Below, one piece after another: positions 8,366 through 16,614 of a DNA stretch of 64,000 nucleotides. A model generated the notes under the pieces. That model did no database searches, was not told the origin of the DNA, and saw nothing but the letters and a program-made list of their open reading frames with translations. Every line of letters begins with the position of its first letter. Within the stretch, counting starts at the first letter, position 1. The stretch covers positions 806,001 through 870,000 of the forward strand of contig CP060220.1 of assembly GCA_023898385.1 (NCBI GenBank), written 5' to 3'. The stretch comes from Pseudobdellovibrionaceae bacterium (GTDB taxonomy: Bacteria > Bdellovibrionota > Bdellovibrionia > Bdellovibrionales > UBA1609). A program made the position numbers and the translations under genes.

Positions 8366-8845
8366 CTAACCAGCGACCAACAAAATCAAGTATAGCCCTA
8401 TGAATAATCCCACCACGTTCAGGGCGACAATGGTCAAAATGATTGCCGGGCTATTGGTTAAATTTTTAGGATCTGATTGCATTAGTTTTTTTAAATTAAT
8501 GAGCGACACTAAGTTTGCCACAATGGGGATCACGCCGAGGCCCAGTAAGGCAAAAATGAAAGATCGATTTCGGTAGAATTTTGCAGACCCCAGATCTTCA
8601 TGGTCATCCGTAACGAGACTTATGTTTTTAGGCTCCAACGGGTTATCCAGAGTCTCTAAAAGGCTTTTTGCGCGTTCCAGCTCATCCTCGTGGACCATTA
8701 AATCAAAGGCGCCAAGATCACTGCCGGTTACAATGCTGGCGTATTCGTGACTGCCCACAATGGTGGCCTCTATGCCTTGTTCAGAAAGAAAACATAAACA
8801 AAGTTGGGCTTCGGTTTGCGAGCTAAAGCGTTTTAGAGGCTTCAT
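8366..8845 (-). CDS. DUF2007-like N-domain with two membrane helices
   Basis: Starting at ATG 8845 the protein has 159 residues. Residues 1-70 (KPLKRFSSQTEAQLCLCFLSEQGIEATIVG, ending DLMVHEDELERAKSLLE; quoted in part) match the layout of the DUF2007 putative signal-transducing domain: a small ferredoxin-like fold found next to membrane segments. The C-terminal half carries two hydrophobic helices (FALLGLGVIPIVANLVSLI and the final LNVVGLFIGLYLILL). A longer frame reaches a TTG at 8953, but that would overlap the upstream gene and add no domain. Its function is unknown; it is probably co-transcribed with the VWA lipoprotein gene upstream. Confidence 0.6.
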   Translation of the reverse strand: MKPLKRFSSQTEAQLCLCFLSEQGIEATIVGSHEYASIVTGSDLGAFDLMVHEDELERAKSLLETLDNPLEPKNISLVTDDHEDLGSAKFYRNRSFIFALLGLGVIPIVANLVSLINLKKLMQSDPKNLTNSPAIILTIVALNVVGLFIGLYLILLVAG

Positions 8846-8940
8846 AACTGCCACTATATACGATTTTATGATTTTGCGACAGCCTTCTCGGTGGCTCGTT
8901 GGCATCACGGACTCAAGCCCCCCTAAAACAAAGGGCTTGG

Positions 8941-11022
8941 CTACTTCAGGCAAGTGTACTGCAAGTGGTGGTTTCCTGGAGGCAAGGGGTCCCTGAAGAT
9001 GACCGTAGATCCTGAAAACCTATGAGGTGGCGCCTCAGAGCCGTCTTCAAGTAGAACTGTAAGGTCAATCTCCCCGTCTCCGTCTTTGTCTTGAGGCACG
9101 CAGTCCAGCTTAAATGTTGTGACTTGCTCTCGAACATCTTGACCAATTTCAGCAAGGTCTTCAGAGTAGTTTTCTTGGCAAACGGACCCGACCACGCCAT
9201 TTGTCAACTGACTGAGTTTTAAATACTCAAAACCAAACTGGCCTTCATTGTTTGGGCAGCTGAATTCCCTTAAGTTGATCATTGAATGAAATTGAAATGA
9301 TTTATTGCCTTGCCATTTTTGATCAATAAACCGCAATAAATGATCGGCTTTGTTGATTGCCTCGCTGGCGTTTTCGTTTTCATCTGAAATGAGCACAACG
9401 GCCAGGGGTGCATGCTCTCTTACGAATTGAGCCTGCAGAGGGTATTTTTCAGGGTGAAGACTTTTTTCTAGAACTCGGTATGTTGCTCGAACCCCTTGTT
9501 CTGAAGGGCTTCCATCTGTGCCAAGCTCTATGGCTTGACCCAGCTGTTGTTGGGCCAGGGCTGCTCCGGCATCAGAGGTTAGTATGGAGGATCCGCTGCT
9601 AAACCGAACAAACCCGCCGTCACCATGTTCAATAGGCTCATGCTCACAAGACCACCATTCGCTGTCACATTGACGTTGCGGGCGCGAAGAGCGTGGATCA
9701 GTGGATGTCACTGCGATTTGCCAGTGAAGGCCTTCGATTTTTTCAATGAAGTTGTCGATTCTTCGAGCCATGTTTCGTTGTTCCTCGGCCATCGACCCCG
9801 AATTGTCGACCACAAATAAAACATCCACATCAAAACTAGAATCATCTAGTGAGAGGTGCTGGTCCATGTCTTTAAAGCGATCAATGATCTGCCACGAATG
9901 CTCCAGAGTGGATTTGTTCCCCACAAGGTCTTCAGCCATAACTGTAAACCGGTATTGGCCCGGCATGGGGTCCACTTCAATTGTACTTTGAGCAGGACAG
10001 GGTTGGATATTATCGTTTAATCGGCACTGCACAGTCTTAAGGCCACTAAAGCTATCGCTGACAACATATGAGATTTTTGAAGGCTTGTTGTTGTAGTGGT
10101 CTGCGGGAGTCTCAGTCCAGGCTACTAATGGGGCTGTTTTGTCGATATGCCAGGTGTAGGATGCCGGTAGTGAGTTATTCCCCGCCTGATCCATTGCCAT
10201 CACTGCAAATGTGTGGGTACCCTCATCGAGGTTGTTAAATTTGGTTTCATTTTTACAGCTGGTAAATGGTTTTGTGTTATGGCTACAGAAAAACCCTTCT
10301 ATTCCAGATAGGGCGTCTTCGCCAGAATAAGTGATTTTGTGATCGGATTTGCTCGACCATTTTTCAGGTTGGCTTTCTATCTTCACCAAAGGCAGTGTGT
10401 AGTCAGCAATCCAGGTTGTTGAAATGGGCTGGGCTTTGTTGCCAGCTCGGTCTTCTGCTTCAAAATAAAATGTGTTCTCACCCTCTTTAAGATCACTAAG
10501 GGTGACTTCCTTTTCACAGCCGTATGTTTGCCCATGAATGCCTTGCTGGCATGTTAAAGACGCAACACCCACGCCGCGATCCACCGCCAAAAGGCCCAAG
10601 CCTAAACTTTTTTTATTGTTATAGTAGCTGGGTTTGTTCTTTATTTCTAACTCAGGCGGCAGGTTATCGTGGATAATGTCGTCGCTGAGGCAGCCAGATT
10701 CAATACCCTCTTCATCGCGAAACTTTGCGTAGACAAAGGCTTGGGTGTTGGTTTGGCCAAGGGTCCAAGCCACTTCAGCCTCAAAGTCCTGCCATTCTCC
10801 ACCGGACTTACATGTGGGATCGTTTGTAATATACATTTCTTGATTGTCTTTAGCGGACACAGACAAGGTCACAGGCATTTTTGTAGTAAAAACATCACCT
10901 CTATTAATAAGAATAAAGTTTTGGTTGAGTCTTTGGCGAAGAGCTTCAGGGGCTTCCATGAATTGAACTTCGCTGCATCCAAAATAGAAAGGCGCAATCA
11001 GTAAAATTAAATAGCGTCTCAT
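8941..11022 (-). CDS. VWA-domain lipoprotein with Ig-like repeats
   Basis: This 693-residue protein starts with a lipoprotein signal (lipobox FYFGC). Residues about 110-390 hold three or four similar Ig-like modules of roughly 90 residues, each ending near AEDRAGN, AMDQAGN or AEDLVGN. Next comes a von Willebrand A domain with an intact metal-ion (MIDAS) motif VVDNSGSM near residue 405 and a later LISDENEN. It is probably a surface protein binding a protein or polysaccharide ligand through a divalent metal. The start is ATG 11022. The next gene downstream follows within about 100 bases. Confidence 0.8.
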   Translation of the reverse strand: MRRYLILLIAPFYFGCSEVQFMEAPEALRQRLNQNFILINRGDVFTTKMPVTLSVSAKDNQEMYITNDPTCKSGGEWQDFEAEVAWTLGQTNTQAFVYAKFRDEEGIESGCLSDDIIHDNLPPELEIKNKPSYYNNKKSLGLGLLAVDRGVGVASLTCQQGIHGQTYGCEKEVTLSDLKEGENTFYFEAEDRAGNKAQPISTTWIADYTLPLVKIESQPEKWSSKSDHKITYSGEDALSGIEGFFCSHNTKPFTSCKNETKFNNLDEGTHTFAVMAMDQAGNNSLPASYTWHIDKTAPLVAWTETPADHYNNKPSKISYVVSDSFSGLKTVQCRLNDNIQPCPAQSTIEVDPMPGQYRFTVMAEDLVGNKSTLEHSWQIIDRFKDMDQHLSLDDSSFDVDVLFVVDNSGSMAEEQRNMARRIDNFIEKIEGLHWQIAVTSTDPRSSRPQRQCDSEWWSCEHEPIEHGDGGFVRFSSGSSILTSDAGAALAQQQLGQAIELGTDGSPSEQGVRATYRVLEKSLHPEKYPLQAQFVREHAPLAVVLISDENENASEAINKADHLLRFIDQKWQGNKSFQFHSMINLREFSCPNNEGQFGFEYLKLSQLTNGVVGSVCQENYSEDLAEIGQDVREQVTTFKLDCVPQDKDGDGEIDLTVLLEDGSEAPPHRFSGSTVIFRDPLPPGNHHLQYTCLK

Positions 11023-11102
11023 AGGTGATTTCTCCTATACCTATGGACAACATCGGTATTTGGGCCAGAGACCTTAGTATGATTTGGACTTTTATCGAAA
11101 AA

Positions 11103-11996
11103 CTAGACCTGCGACGAGGATTCCGGCGCCGAAACCACTTCTTCCTGGACGTAGCGAAGACTCAAGGTCTTCGGAAAATACCTGTGATGAAAGCGATCAT
11201 GAAACTGTTTTTGAATGAGGTTTTTTAAACTTTCTTTTGAATCAGCCACCACTTGAATAGCTTCACCGATGACGTGAGCCCGAAACTCATGACTTGATCG
11301 CTCTCTCACATCCACCACAAAATGGTCATAAACCGGGTGGTTTGCCCACTGATAAATAAAATACCAGTGGCTGGCGGCAGCAAACACAACTAGTAAATGA
11401 AAAATTTCATGATACTGAAAATATCCGGTGACAATCACGGGCCAATTTAAAAGGTCCATCACTGCGCCCACAGTATAGGCAAGGCCGCCAAATACCAGCC
11501 ACTTCATCTGTGAAAGGCCGATCACGTTTTTTAGTTTGTAAAAAGAAAGAACCCCTACCCAACCAAGACCAATATAAAGACTGGTCGTCGCCCAGTTTGG
11601 AATGTCGTCAAAGAAGACGGTTTTTAAAACAAGTCCCGTGATCGCAATAATCCAAACAAAAGCCAGAATTCCCCAGCGCCACCACCTTCGACAAAGAATA
11701 TAATGAATCGGTGTAAAACTGCCGGCAATCATTAGCCAAATGGCGGCATGATCTAATCGCTGCATCACCATTCGCGTGGTGCTGCCAAATCGCGGAAACA
11801 AATGGTACACGCCACTCATTGAAAATAAAAAAATAGAGGCAAATACAAAAACTGACAGTGCGAAAATGCGTGGCCCATTGCCTCGCCCTCTTCGTATGAG
11901 AAAAATCCCGCAGAACAAGAAAATACCGGCAGCTAAAAGATGCGACCAGCTGCTAAATGGATCTGCAAATCCAAGAACTGAGACTGGGTAAACCAT
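11103..11996 (-). CDS. Hemolysin III / PAQR-family membrane protein
   Basis: This 297-residue protein has about seven membrane helices and the family landmarks: SGVYH in helix 2 (SxxxH), RLDHAAIWLMIAGSFTP (the Asp-His pair) and YHEIFHLLVV near the end (HxxxH), a metal site in PAQR-type proteins. Family members are implicated in membrane lipid homeostasis or hydrolysis. About 70 extra hydrophilic residues follow the last helix; they are basic, begin VVDVRERSSHEFRAHVIGEA, and are longer than in standard members. The start is ATG 11996. Its substrate is unknown. Confidence 0.8.
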   Translation of the reverse strand: MVYPVSVLGFADPFSSWSHLLAAGIFLFCGIFLIRRGRGNGPRIFALSVFVFASIFLFSMSGVYHLFPRFGSTTRMVMQRLDHAAIWLMIAGSFTPIHYILCRRWWRWGILAFVWIIAITGLVLKTVFFDDIPNWATTSLYIGLGWVGVLSFYKLKNVIGLSQMKWLVFGGLAYTVGAVMDLLNWPVIVTGYFQYHEIFHLLVVFAAASHWYFIYQWANHPVYDHFVVDVRERSSHEFRAHVIGEAIQVVADSKESLKNLIQKQFHDRFHHRYFPKTLSLRYVQEEVVSAPESSSQV

Positions 11997-12184
11997 GTTG
12001 TCCCCTATTGAGATGGTAAGGTACCGAAAAAGCTTATCAGATGGGTGACATTATGCCCATCATGCGGCGAGTCCTCATGAAATCCTCACATTGAATCGGT
12101 GTAAACTTAAATTTTCTGACAAGAACTGGGATGAAAAGCTCAGTGTCGACAGCGTCAGCGAGCTAGACAAAGGGCGGTTTTATT

Positions 12185-13183
12185 TTATCTTGAAATTTCC
12201 ACTCTATTTTGAAGGGGTTTGCCGGCAAAAAATCCACTGAGATTATCAATGGTTGTATCAGCAATATTGGTGAGTGCCTCTTTAGTTAAAAAGGCCTGAT
12301 GGGAGGTAACCAATACGTTGGGGAAGGTGATCAGCCGCGCCAGCGCGTCATCGGGCATTATAGATTCTGAAAAGTCATGAAAAAACACCTGCTCTTCTTC
12401 TTCGTAAACGTCTAGTCCTGCAGATCCAATTTTATTGGCTTTTAACGCATCAATAAGAGCGCGTGTTTCGATAAGCCCTCCCCGCCCTGTATTTATTAGC
12501 ATTACATGGGGTTTCATTAGCTCAATGGCCTCCTTGTCGATTATATGCTGCGTATTTTTATTAAGAGGCAAGTGCAGACTAATGATGTCAGATGTTTTAA
12601 AAAGATCATTGAGATTCACGTAATTAACGCCCCTCTCGATGAGGTCTTTATCAGGATCAGGGTCAGAGGCCACCACATGGCAGCCAAAACCCAACATGAT
12701 TTGTGCAAACACCTTCCCTATTTGACCGGTGCCAATGACCCCCACAGTCTTGTTGTAGAGATCAAATCCCATAAGCCCATCAAGTCGAAAGTCCATGTCA
12801 TGCACTCTGTGATAGGCGCGGTGGAGTTTTCGATTGAGTGTTAAAATAAGGCCCACTGCAAACTCAGCCACGGCGTGGGGAGAGTAGGCCGGCACCCGCA
12901 GCAGGGGCAGGTTGTGCCGTTCAGCTGCTTTTAAATCCACATTATTAAAGCCCGCACAACGAAGGGCAATAACTTGGCACCCCTGCCCTGCGAGTTCAGC
13001 TAAAACTTCTTCTGAGAGCCGGTCGTTGACAAAAACACATACGGCCGGGAACCCTGATGCCAATTTTACAGTTTCAGCATTTAATCGAACTTCAAAAAAA
13101 TGTAAGGAGAAGCCCTGCCGTTTTGCAGCCGTCAATAGGGTTTGCTTTTCATAATTGTGGGTATCAAAGACAGCGACCTTCAT
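12185..13183 (-). CDS. ldhA: D-lactate dehydrogenase / D-2-hydroxyacid dehydrogenase
   Basis: This 332-residue cytoplasmic enzyme has the expected length and motifs: a Rossmann motif VGVIGTGQIGKVFA followed by an acidic residue (ASDPDPD) favouring NAD, NTGRGGLI containing the catalytic Arg region, LDVYEEE with the catalytic Glu, and TSHQAF with the catalytic His. VFFHDFS is typical of the LdhA group. It interconverts pyruvate and D-lactate or a similar 2-ketoacid. It lies 33 bases after the exported-protein gene on the same strand, so the two may be co-transcribed. Confidence 0.88.
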   Translation of the reverse strand: MKVAVFDTHNYEKQTLLTAAKRQGFSLHFFEVRLNAETVKLASGFPAVCVFVNDRLSEEVLAELAGQGCQVIALRCAGFNNVDLKAAERHNLPLLRVPAYSPHAVAEFAVGLILTLNRKLHRAYHRVHDMDFRLDGLMGFDLYNKTVGVIGTGQIGKVFAQIMLGFGCHVVASDPDPDKDLIERGVNYVNLNDLFKTSDIISLHLPLNKNTQHIIDKEAIELMKPHVMLINTGRGGLIETRALIDALKANKIGSAGLDVYEEEEQVFFHDFSESIMPDDALARLITFPNVLVTSHQAFLTKEALTNIADTTIDNLSGFFAGKPLQNRVEISR

Positions 13184-13216
13184 AGCGCCTATTGGTAGTC
13201 ACATATTTAGAAGGGG

Positions 13217-13819
13217 TCAATCGCCAAACAGATTGTAATCGCTGTCTATGGGTTGGTACTCAAATTTTGCACCCTTATCGCCCATATTTTCTTTGGTATG
13301 TTGGTCAAATATGGTTCTTGGGCCCTGCTCTCCCGCCGGTCGGCGTCCGGTATCAGCCGGATTTTTCTCTGGGGTTTGGGCTGCGATCTCAATACATTTG
13401 CTAAAGGGTTTTGGTTGGTAGGGCACCTTATCTTTTATGGGCTGTGCACTAACCAGAATGTTGTTGATATCTTTGGCGTCTTTTTCAACGTAGAAGTAGA
13501 GTTTTTCATTCGGGCGAAATGTGGGTGGCGCCAGAACTCGTCGGCACAGTCGCTCACCGCGAAAAGTGAAATCAAAAGCCACCTCAAAAATCGTTCTTCC
13601 AGCATGATCGATAGCCTGTCCGCTGATGTCGATCTGATGGACTTTGTCGTAAATTTGAAACTGGAGATGGATGGGCTCACCCCATTCAATGATATCTATT
13701 CGGGGATAAAACAAGCCATTATAAAAGCGGCCATCAAAGATTTGGTATTCTTCAGAACCTGATATCGAAGGAAAACTCACCGTGATCAGAATGACGAAAA
13801 GAAAATGCAATAGCCTCAT
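13217..13819 (-). CDS. Exported protein of unknown function
   Basis: Starting at ATG 13819 the product has 200 residues with a clear signal peptide (LLHFLFVILITVSFPSISG). The mature part is rich in beta-prone sequence (YNGLFYPRIDIIEWGEPIHLQFQ shortened here to its sense) with two cysteines (ERLCRRV and SKCIEI) that could form a disulfide. The last 50 residues are polar and probably disordered. The longer frame to 14020 lacks a signal peptide at its start, so the internal ATG is preferred. No family is recognised. Confidence 0.6.
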   Translation of the reverse strand: MRLLHFLFVILITVSFPSISGSEEYQIFDGRFYNGLFYPRIDIIEWGEPIHLQFQIYDKVHQIDISGQAIDHAGRTIFEVAFDFTFRGERLCRRVLAPPTFRPNEKLYFYVEKDAKDINNILVSAQPIKDKVPYQPKPFSKCIEIAAQTPEKNPADTGRRPAGEQGPRTIFDQHTKENMGDKGAKFEYQPIDSDYNLFGD

Positions 13820-13932
13820 AGACAATACACCTATCGGCGGCGGCCTCGAAAACTTTAGGACTTTGGTGGGATTTGGAGGCATTTTTTTTGGGCTTCGGAT
13901 CATTCTGTTTGTGAAGTGGTGGGCACTCCAAA

Positions 13933-13985
13933 AAAAGGGCCATATCTTAGTAGGGCAAACTACGGCGCAACAAGTAGGCCCTTTT
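13933..13985. repeat. Inverted repeat in the leader of the DUF4160 gene
   Basis: AAAAGGGCC (13933-13941) and GGCCCTTTT (13977-13985) form a perfect 9-bp stem enclosing 35 bases. It lies about 90 bases upstream of the DUF4160/DUF2442 pair and could be a terminator for the minus strand or an operator. The wide loop makes its role uncertain. Confidence 0.35.
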
Positions 13986-14071
13986 AAAGTTGATTTGAGG
14001 TGAGCCAATGCTAGTCTCAAGGTGTATTTCGAGGTAGACGGAATGAATAAGAACTTTCTGGGGGCACGTTA

Positions 14072-14338
14072 ATGCCAAGAATTTGTGAGTTTTTTGGAAT
14101 TGTGATAAGGATGTACTGGTTTGACACTGATAAACACAAGCTACCCCACTTTCATGCCAAGTATGGAGAATTTAAGGCTGTTTTTGATTTGGAGGGGAAG
14201 CTGATCGAAGGAAGTTTAGGCAATAGGGCCGATAAATTAGTGGCGGAATGGTCTGAGTTGCGAAGAGATGAAATCCACAATGCCTGGAAAAGGGCAGTAA
14301 ATGGTGAGGAGATTCCATGGGTAAGGCCGATCCGATAG
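14072..14338 (+). CDS. DUF4160 protein of a two-gene module
   Basis: This 88-residue protein shows the DUF4160 signature: an N-terminal GIVIRMYWFD, then HKLPHFHAKYGEFKAVFDL and a C-terminal helix RRDEIHNAWKRA. The HFHA histidines are typical of the family. It overlaps the next gene by 22 bases. DUF4160 genes commonly sit beside DUF2442 genes, and such pairs behave like small mobile two-component modules, possibly toxin-antitoxin type. That role is inferred from context. Confidence 0.75.
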   Translation: MPRICEFFGIVIRMYWFDTDKHKLPHFHAKYGEFKAVFDLEGKLIEGSLGNRADKLVAEWSELRRDEIHNAWKRAVNGEEIPWVRPIR

Positions 14339-14586
14339 TCGTCGCTGTGAGGGCGCTAGAAATGCCTCTAGTTCAATTTGATACAGATGAAGGTATTCGT
14401 TATACGTGCGATCTAAAAAAATTTGAAGGCGTCTATTGTTTTCCGAAATCACAAGAAGAGTGGGAAGAAGTGTTTGAAATGGAAGGCGATAGAATTGTCT
14501 GGAAAAATCGTTTTGAAGTGCATGTGGATCAAGCGATAGCCTACACCATACGCAAGGAATCATCGGAGCAATCCTCTGCCTCTTGA
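14317..14586 (+). CDS. DUF2442 protein of a two-gene module
   Basis: This 89-residue protein begins at ATG 14317 inside the end of the DUF4160 gene and looks like DUF2442: VVAVRALEMPLVQFDTDEGIRY, a short central helix, then VHVDQAIAYTIRKE. Such proteins are often partners of DUF4160 and may be the antitoxin-like member. No DNA-binding motif is obvious. The pair stands alone on the plus strand between two minus-strand operons, which fits acquisition as a unit. Confidence 0.65.
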   Translation: MGKADPIVVAVRALEMPLVQFDTDEGIRYTCDLKKFEGVYCFPKSQEEWEEVFEMEGDRIVWKNRFEVHVDQAIAYTIRKESSEQSSAS

Positions 14587-14641
14587 TCTTAAATTCGGTT
14601 GAGGCGACCCAAGTCGCACACCATGCGGAATCTTCCCCAAT

Positions 14642-15376
14642 CTAAGTAAGATGATCAGGGCGTTGGCCCACCTCATCGAGGTAGGTTCTGAGGGCCTGTC
14701 GATCACTTCGGGTCATATCGACGAACTCAATTCCTACACCGCCAGGGTATTTTCCTGAGGCCATATTGTGCCGAACAACCCGCGCATCACATTTCACCTG
14801 CCGAAGCGTTCCTAGAGAAAAACGCATAGAAAACTGTTCGCCGGTTTCGAACTCGGTCTTGCCTTGGCCCGAAAGAGTTAGAAAGGCTCCTGTTTCTGAC
14901 AAATCAAAGCTTTTCAGCTCCATAGGTTTGTCTCGAACAGGCTGCACGGTTATGGGCAAAGTCACCTGTCTGCGCGGGCTATGCAGCCAGCGGCGTTGAC
15001 TGGGGTTTTGCAATAGGTAGATCACATCTTTTGACAAAACCACACCTTGACCCAGAGCGAACATGATTGTGGCCCAGGTTGTTTGCGTAAGGTTAAAATC
15101 TTCGCCATAAGAGCCCACCACATAATTGTTCCAGCCCACAGCCAATATCATGAGCGGGACGGCGATCAGCATGCCCCGGCTGGCAGAGAAAATAACAGGG
15201 ATGCTCGCTAAGCAGGTCAAGGTGACCATCCAGTTAAGGGCAGAAATTTTATAGAAGACGCCCTGCCAATCCTGAAAACCTATGCCATAGATCACGGCTG
15301 CTTGCACGGGAAACGAAAGAGCGATGAACATCAAAAACCAACTGAGAATGTTTAATGTTATGGGTCGCTTATTCAT
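14642..15376 (-). CDS. PilZ-domain membrane protein
   Basis: This 244-residue protein has four hydrophobic helices in its first 120 residues and a C-terminal PilZ domain (about 135-235). The domain begins near RRQVTLPITV and has DLSETGAF (the DxSxxG motif), then VKCDARVVRHN and GVGIEF. PilZ domains bind cyclic di-GMP. The usual RxxxR seems reduced to SPRRQ, so binding should not be taken for granted. Its start overlaps the stop of the upstream transglycosylase gene (ATGA), showing translational coupling. Confidence 0.75.
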   Translation of the reverse strand: MNKRPITLNILSWFLMFIALSFPVQAAVIYGIGFQDWQGVFYKISALNWMVTLTCLASIPVIFSASRGMLIAVPLMILAVGWNNYVVGSYGEDFNLTQTTWATIMFALGQGVVLSKDVIYLLQNPSQRRWLHSPRRQVTLPITVQPVRDKPMELKSFDLSETGAFLTLSGQGKTEFETGEQFSMRFSLGTLRQVKCDARVVRHNMASGKYPGGVGIEFVDMTRSDRQALRTYLDEVGQRPDHLT

Positions 15377-16494
15377 AATTTATCCTTTTGCGGAGTGGAA
15401 AAATAGTAACAAAGACTATTGATCCTGTTTACATACTTTTTAGCCTCTCCCAACTGGGGAGAATCGAGATAATCTTTTCCATTTTCTTCGATAGCTTTCT
15501 TTACACGAGCGGCACCCGAGTTGTAGCTGGCTAGGACCACATCGGTCATTCTTTGGTTGGGCGATTTAAACGTGTCGTTGAGGTGGCTGTAGTTTTGAGG
15601 GCGCGTCCAATACCCGTTCAAATATTCTAAGTAGGCTATTCCGCCACGAACAGACAACTCAGGATTTAATCGCCAATCTTCTTCGCGGGAGATTTCATTA
15701 GTCGCAATGAGTGTCTTAACTACACTGGCCGGATACTTCTTGATTCGTTCAGACCGGGGCCACTCCGGGTGTTTCTTTGCAATTTCCACATCTGCCAAAT
15801 TAGTGACTTGTGTTAACCCTACGGCTTTTGCCCAACTGACCGCATTTGGATCAAAGCTGGATTCTTGCGCGATCAGGCCGGCTAAAAGTGCCGGGTTAAT
15901 GTGGTGGTGGGACGACCATGCCACTACAGATTGCAAGTAGCTGGGCGGTGGCGAAAACTGCCCCGTACTAACAAGGTCTTTATCTTCATACAAAAGACAC
16001 TCAGGAGGTTTTAGATCGTTGAAAAAGAGTTCGGATTTTGACTCTCTAGCGTAAATAAATCTTACGTGATTATTTCTACTGGGGAGTAGCGGTAATTTTT
16101 TAAAAGTAAACGTCCACTCCTTGTGGTCTGGAGTTTTTGATTGAATTGCCTGTTTCAGAAATGTTTTTGTAACGTTATGTCCGTTGTAATAGACACGCAG
16201 TTGAGCTGACTCTGGTACGGACTCTGGATCTTTTACTGTGACATGAAAATCTATCGGTCGATGCAGAATCTGTCGACCTGGAGAAAATTCCACAGTGGGG
16301 TGAAGCGAGGCGATCTGTTCATCATCAGAGGTGTCCTCGGTGGCTCCCGTATTTGTGGCACTAAGCATCTCGGATTGATTTTTTTTGGGCAAAGCAAGGC
16401 CCTCAAGAGCACCAAACGGTGTGGTCGGCCCCACGCATCCTGAAACTAAAAGTGTTAAGCCCAAAAGGCTAAATGTTCCCCACGCCTTAACCAT
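15373..16494 (-). CDS. Membrane-bound lytic transglycosylase (SLT domain)
   Basis: This 373-residue lipoprotein (lipobox LVSGC) has an N-terminal beta-rich segment (about 60-160) and an SLT goose-type lysozyme domain: LLAGLIAQESSFDP with the catalytic Glu, AVGLTQVT, then ASYNSGAARVKKAI and a terminal YVNRI. Enzymes of this type cleave peptidoglycan glycan strands to 1,6-anhydro products in the periplasm. GLTQV replaces the usual GLMQ(V/I). It is translationally coupled to the PilZ protein, which suggests that cyclic di-GMP signalling and wall remodelling are linked; that link is an inference. Confidence 0.85.
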   Translation of the reverse strand: MVKAWGTFSLLGLTLLVSGCVGPTTPFGALEGLALPKKNQSEMLSATNTGATEDTSDDEQIASLHPTVEFSPGRQILHRPIDFHVTVKDPESVPESAQLRVYYNGHNVTKTFLKQAIQSKTPDHKEWTFTFKKLPLLPSRNNHVRFIYARESKSELFFNDLKPPECLLYEDKDLVSTGQFSPPPSYLQSVVAWSSHHHINPALLAGLIAQESSFDPNAVSWAKAVGLTQVTNLADVEIAKKHPEWPRSERIKKYPASVVKTLIATNEISREEDWRLNPELSVRGGIAYLEYLNGYWTRPQNYSHLNDTFKSPNQRMTDVVLASYNSGAARVKKAIEENGKDYLDSPQLGEAKKYVNRINSLCYYFSTPQKDKL

Positions 16495-16614
16495 CGTATC
16501 CCTTTAAAATATGGATTTCGATCTAGTTAGCCTATCGGCTGGAAATTCAATAAACTTGAGGAATTTTAAGAGTTTTTTGCTCGTTTTTTGGATTTCGAGA
16601 TGAGGTGGAACCTA

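Noticed and set aside
8845..8953. Longer start (TTG 8953) for the DUF2007-like gene
   Set aside because: It would overlap the VWA gene stop and adds 36 residues without domain or site.
13820..14020. Longer start for the exported protein at 13217
   Set aside because: The internal ATG 13819 gives a proper signal peptide at the N terminus.
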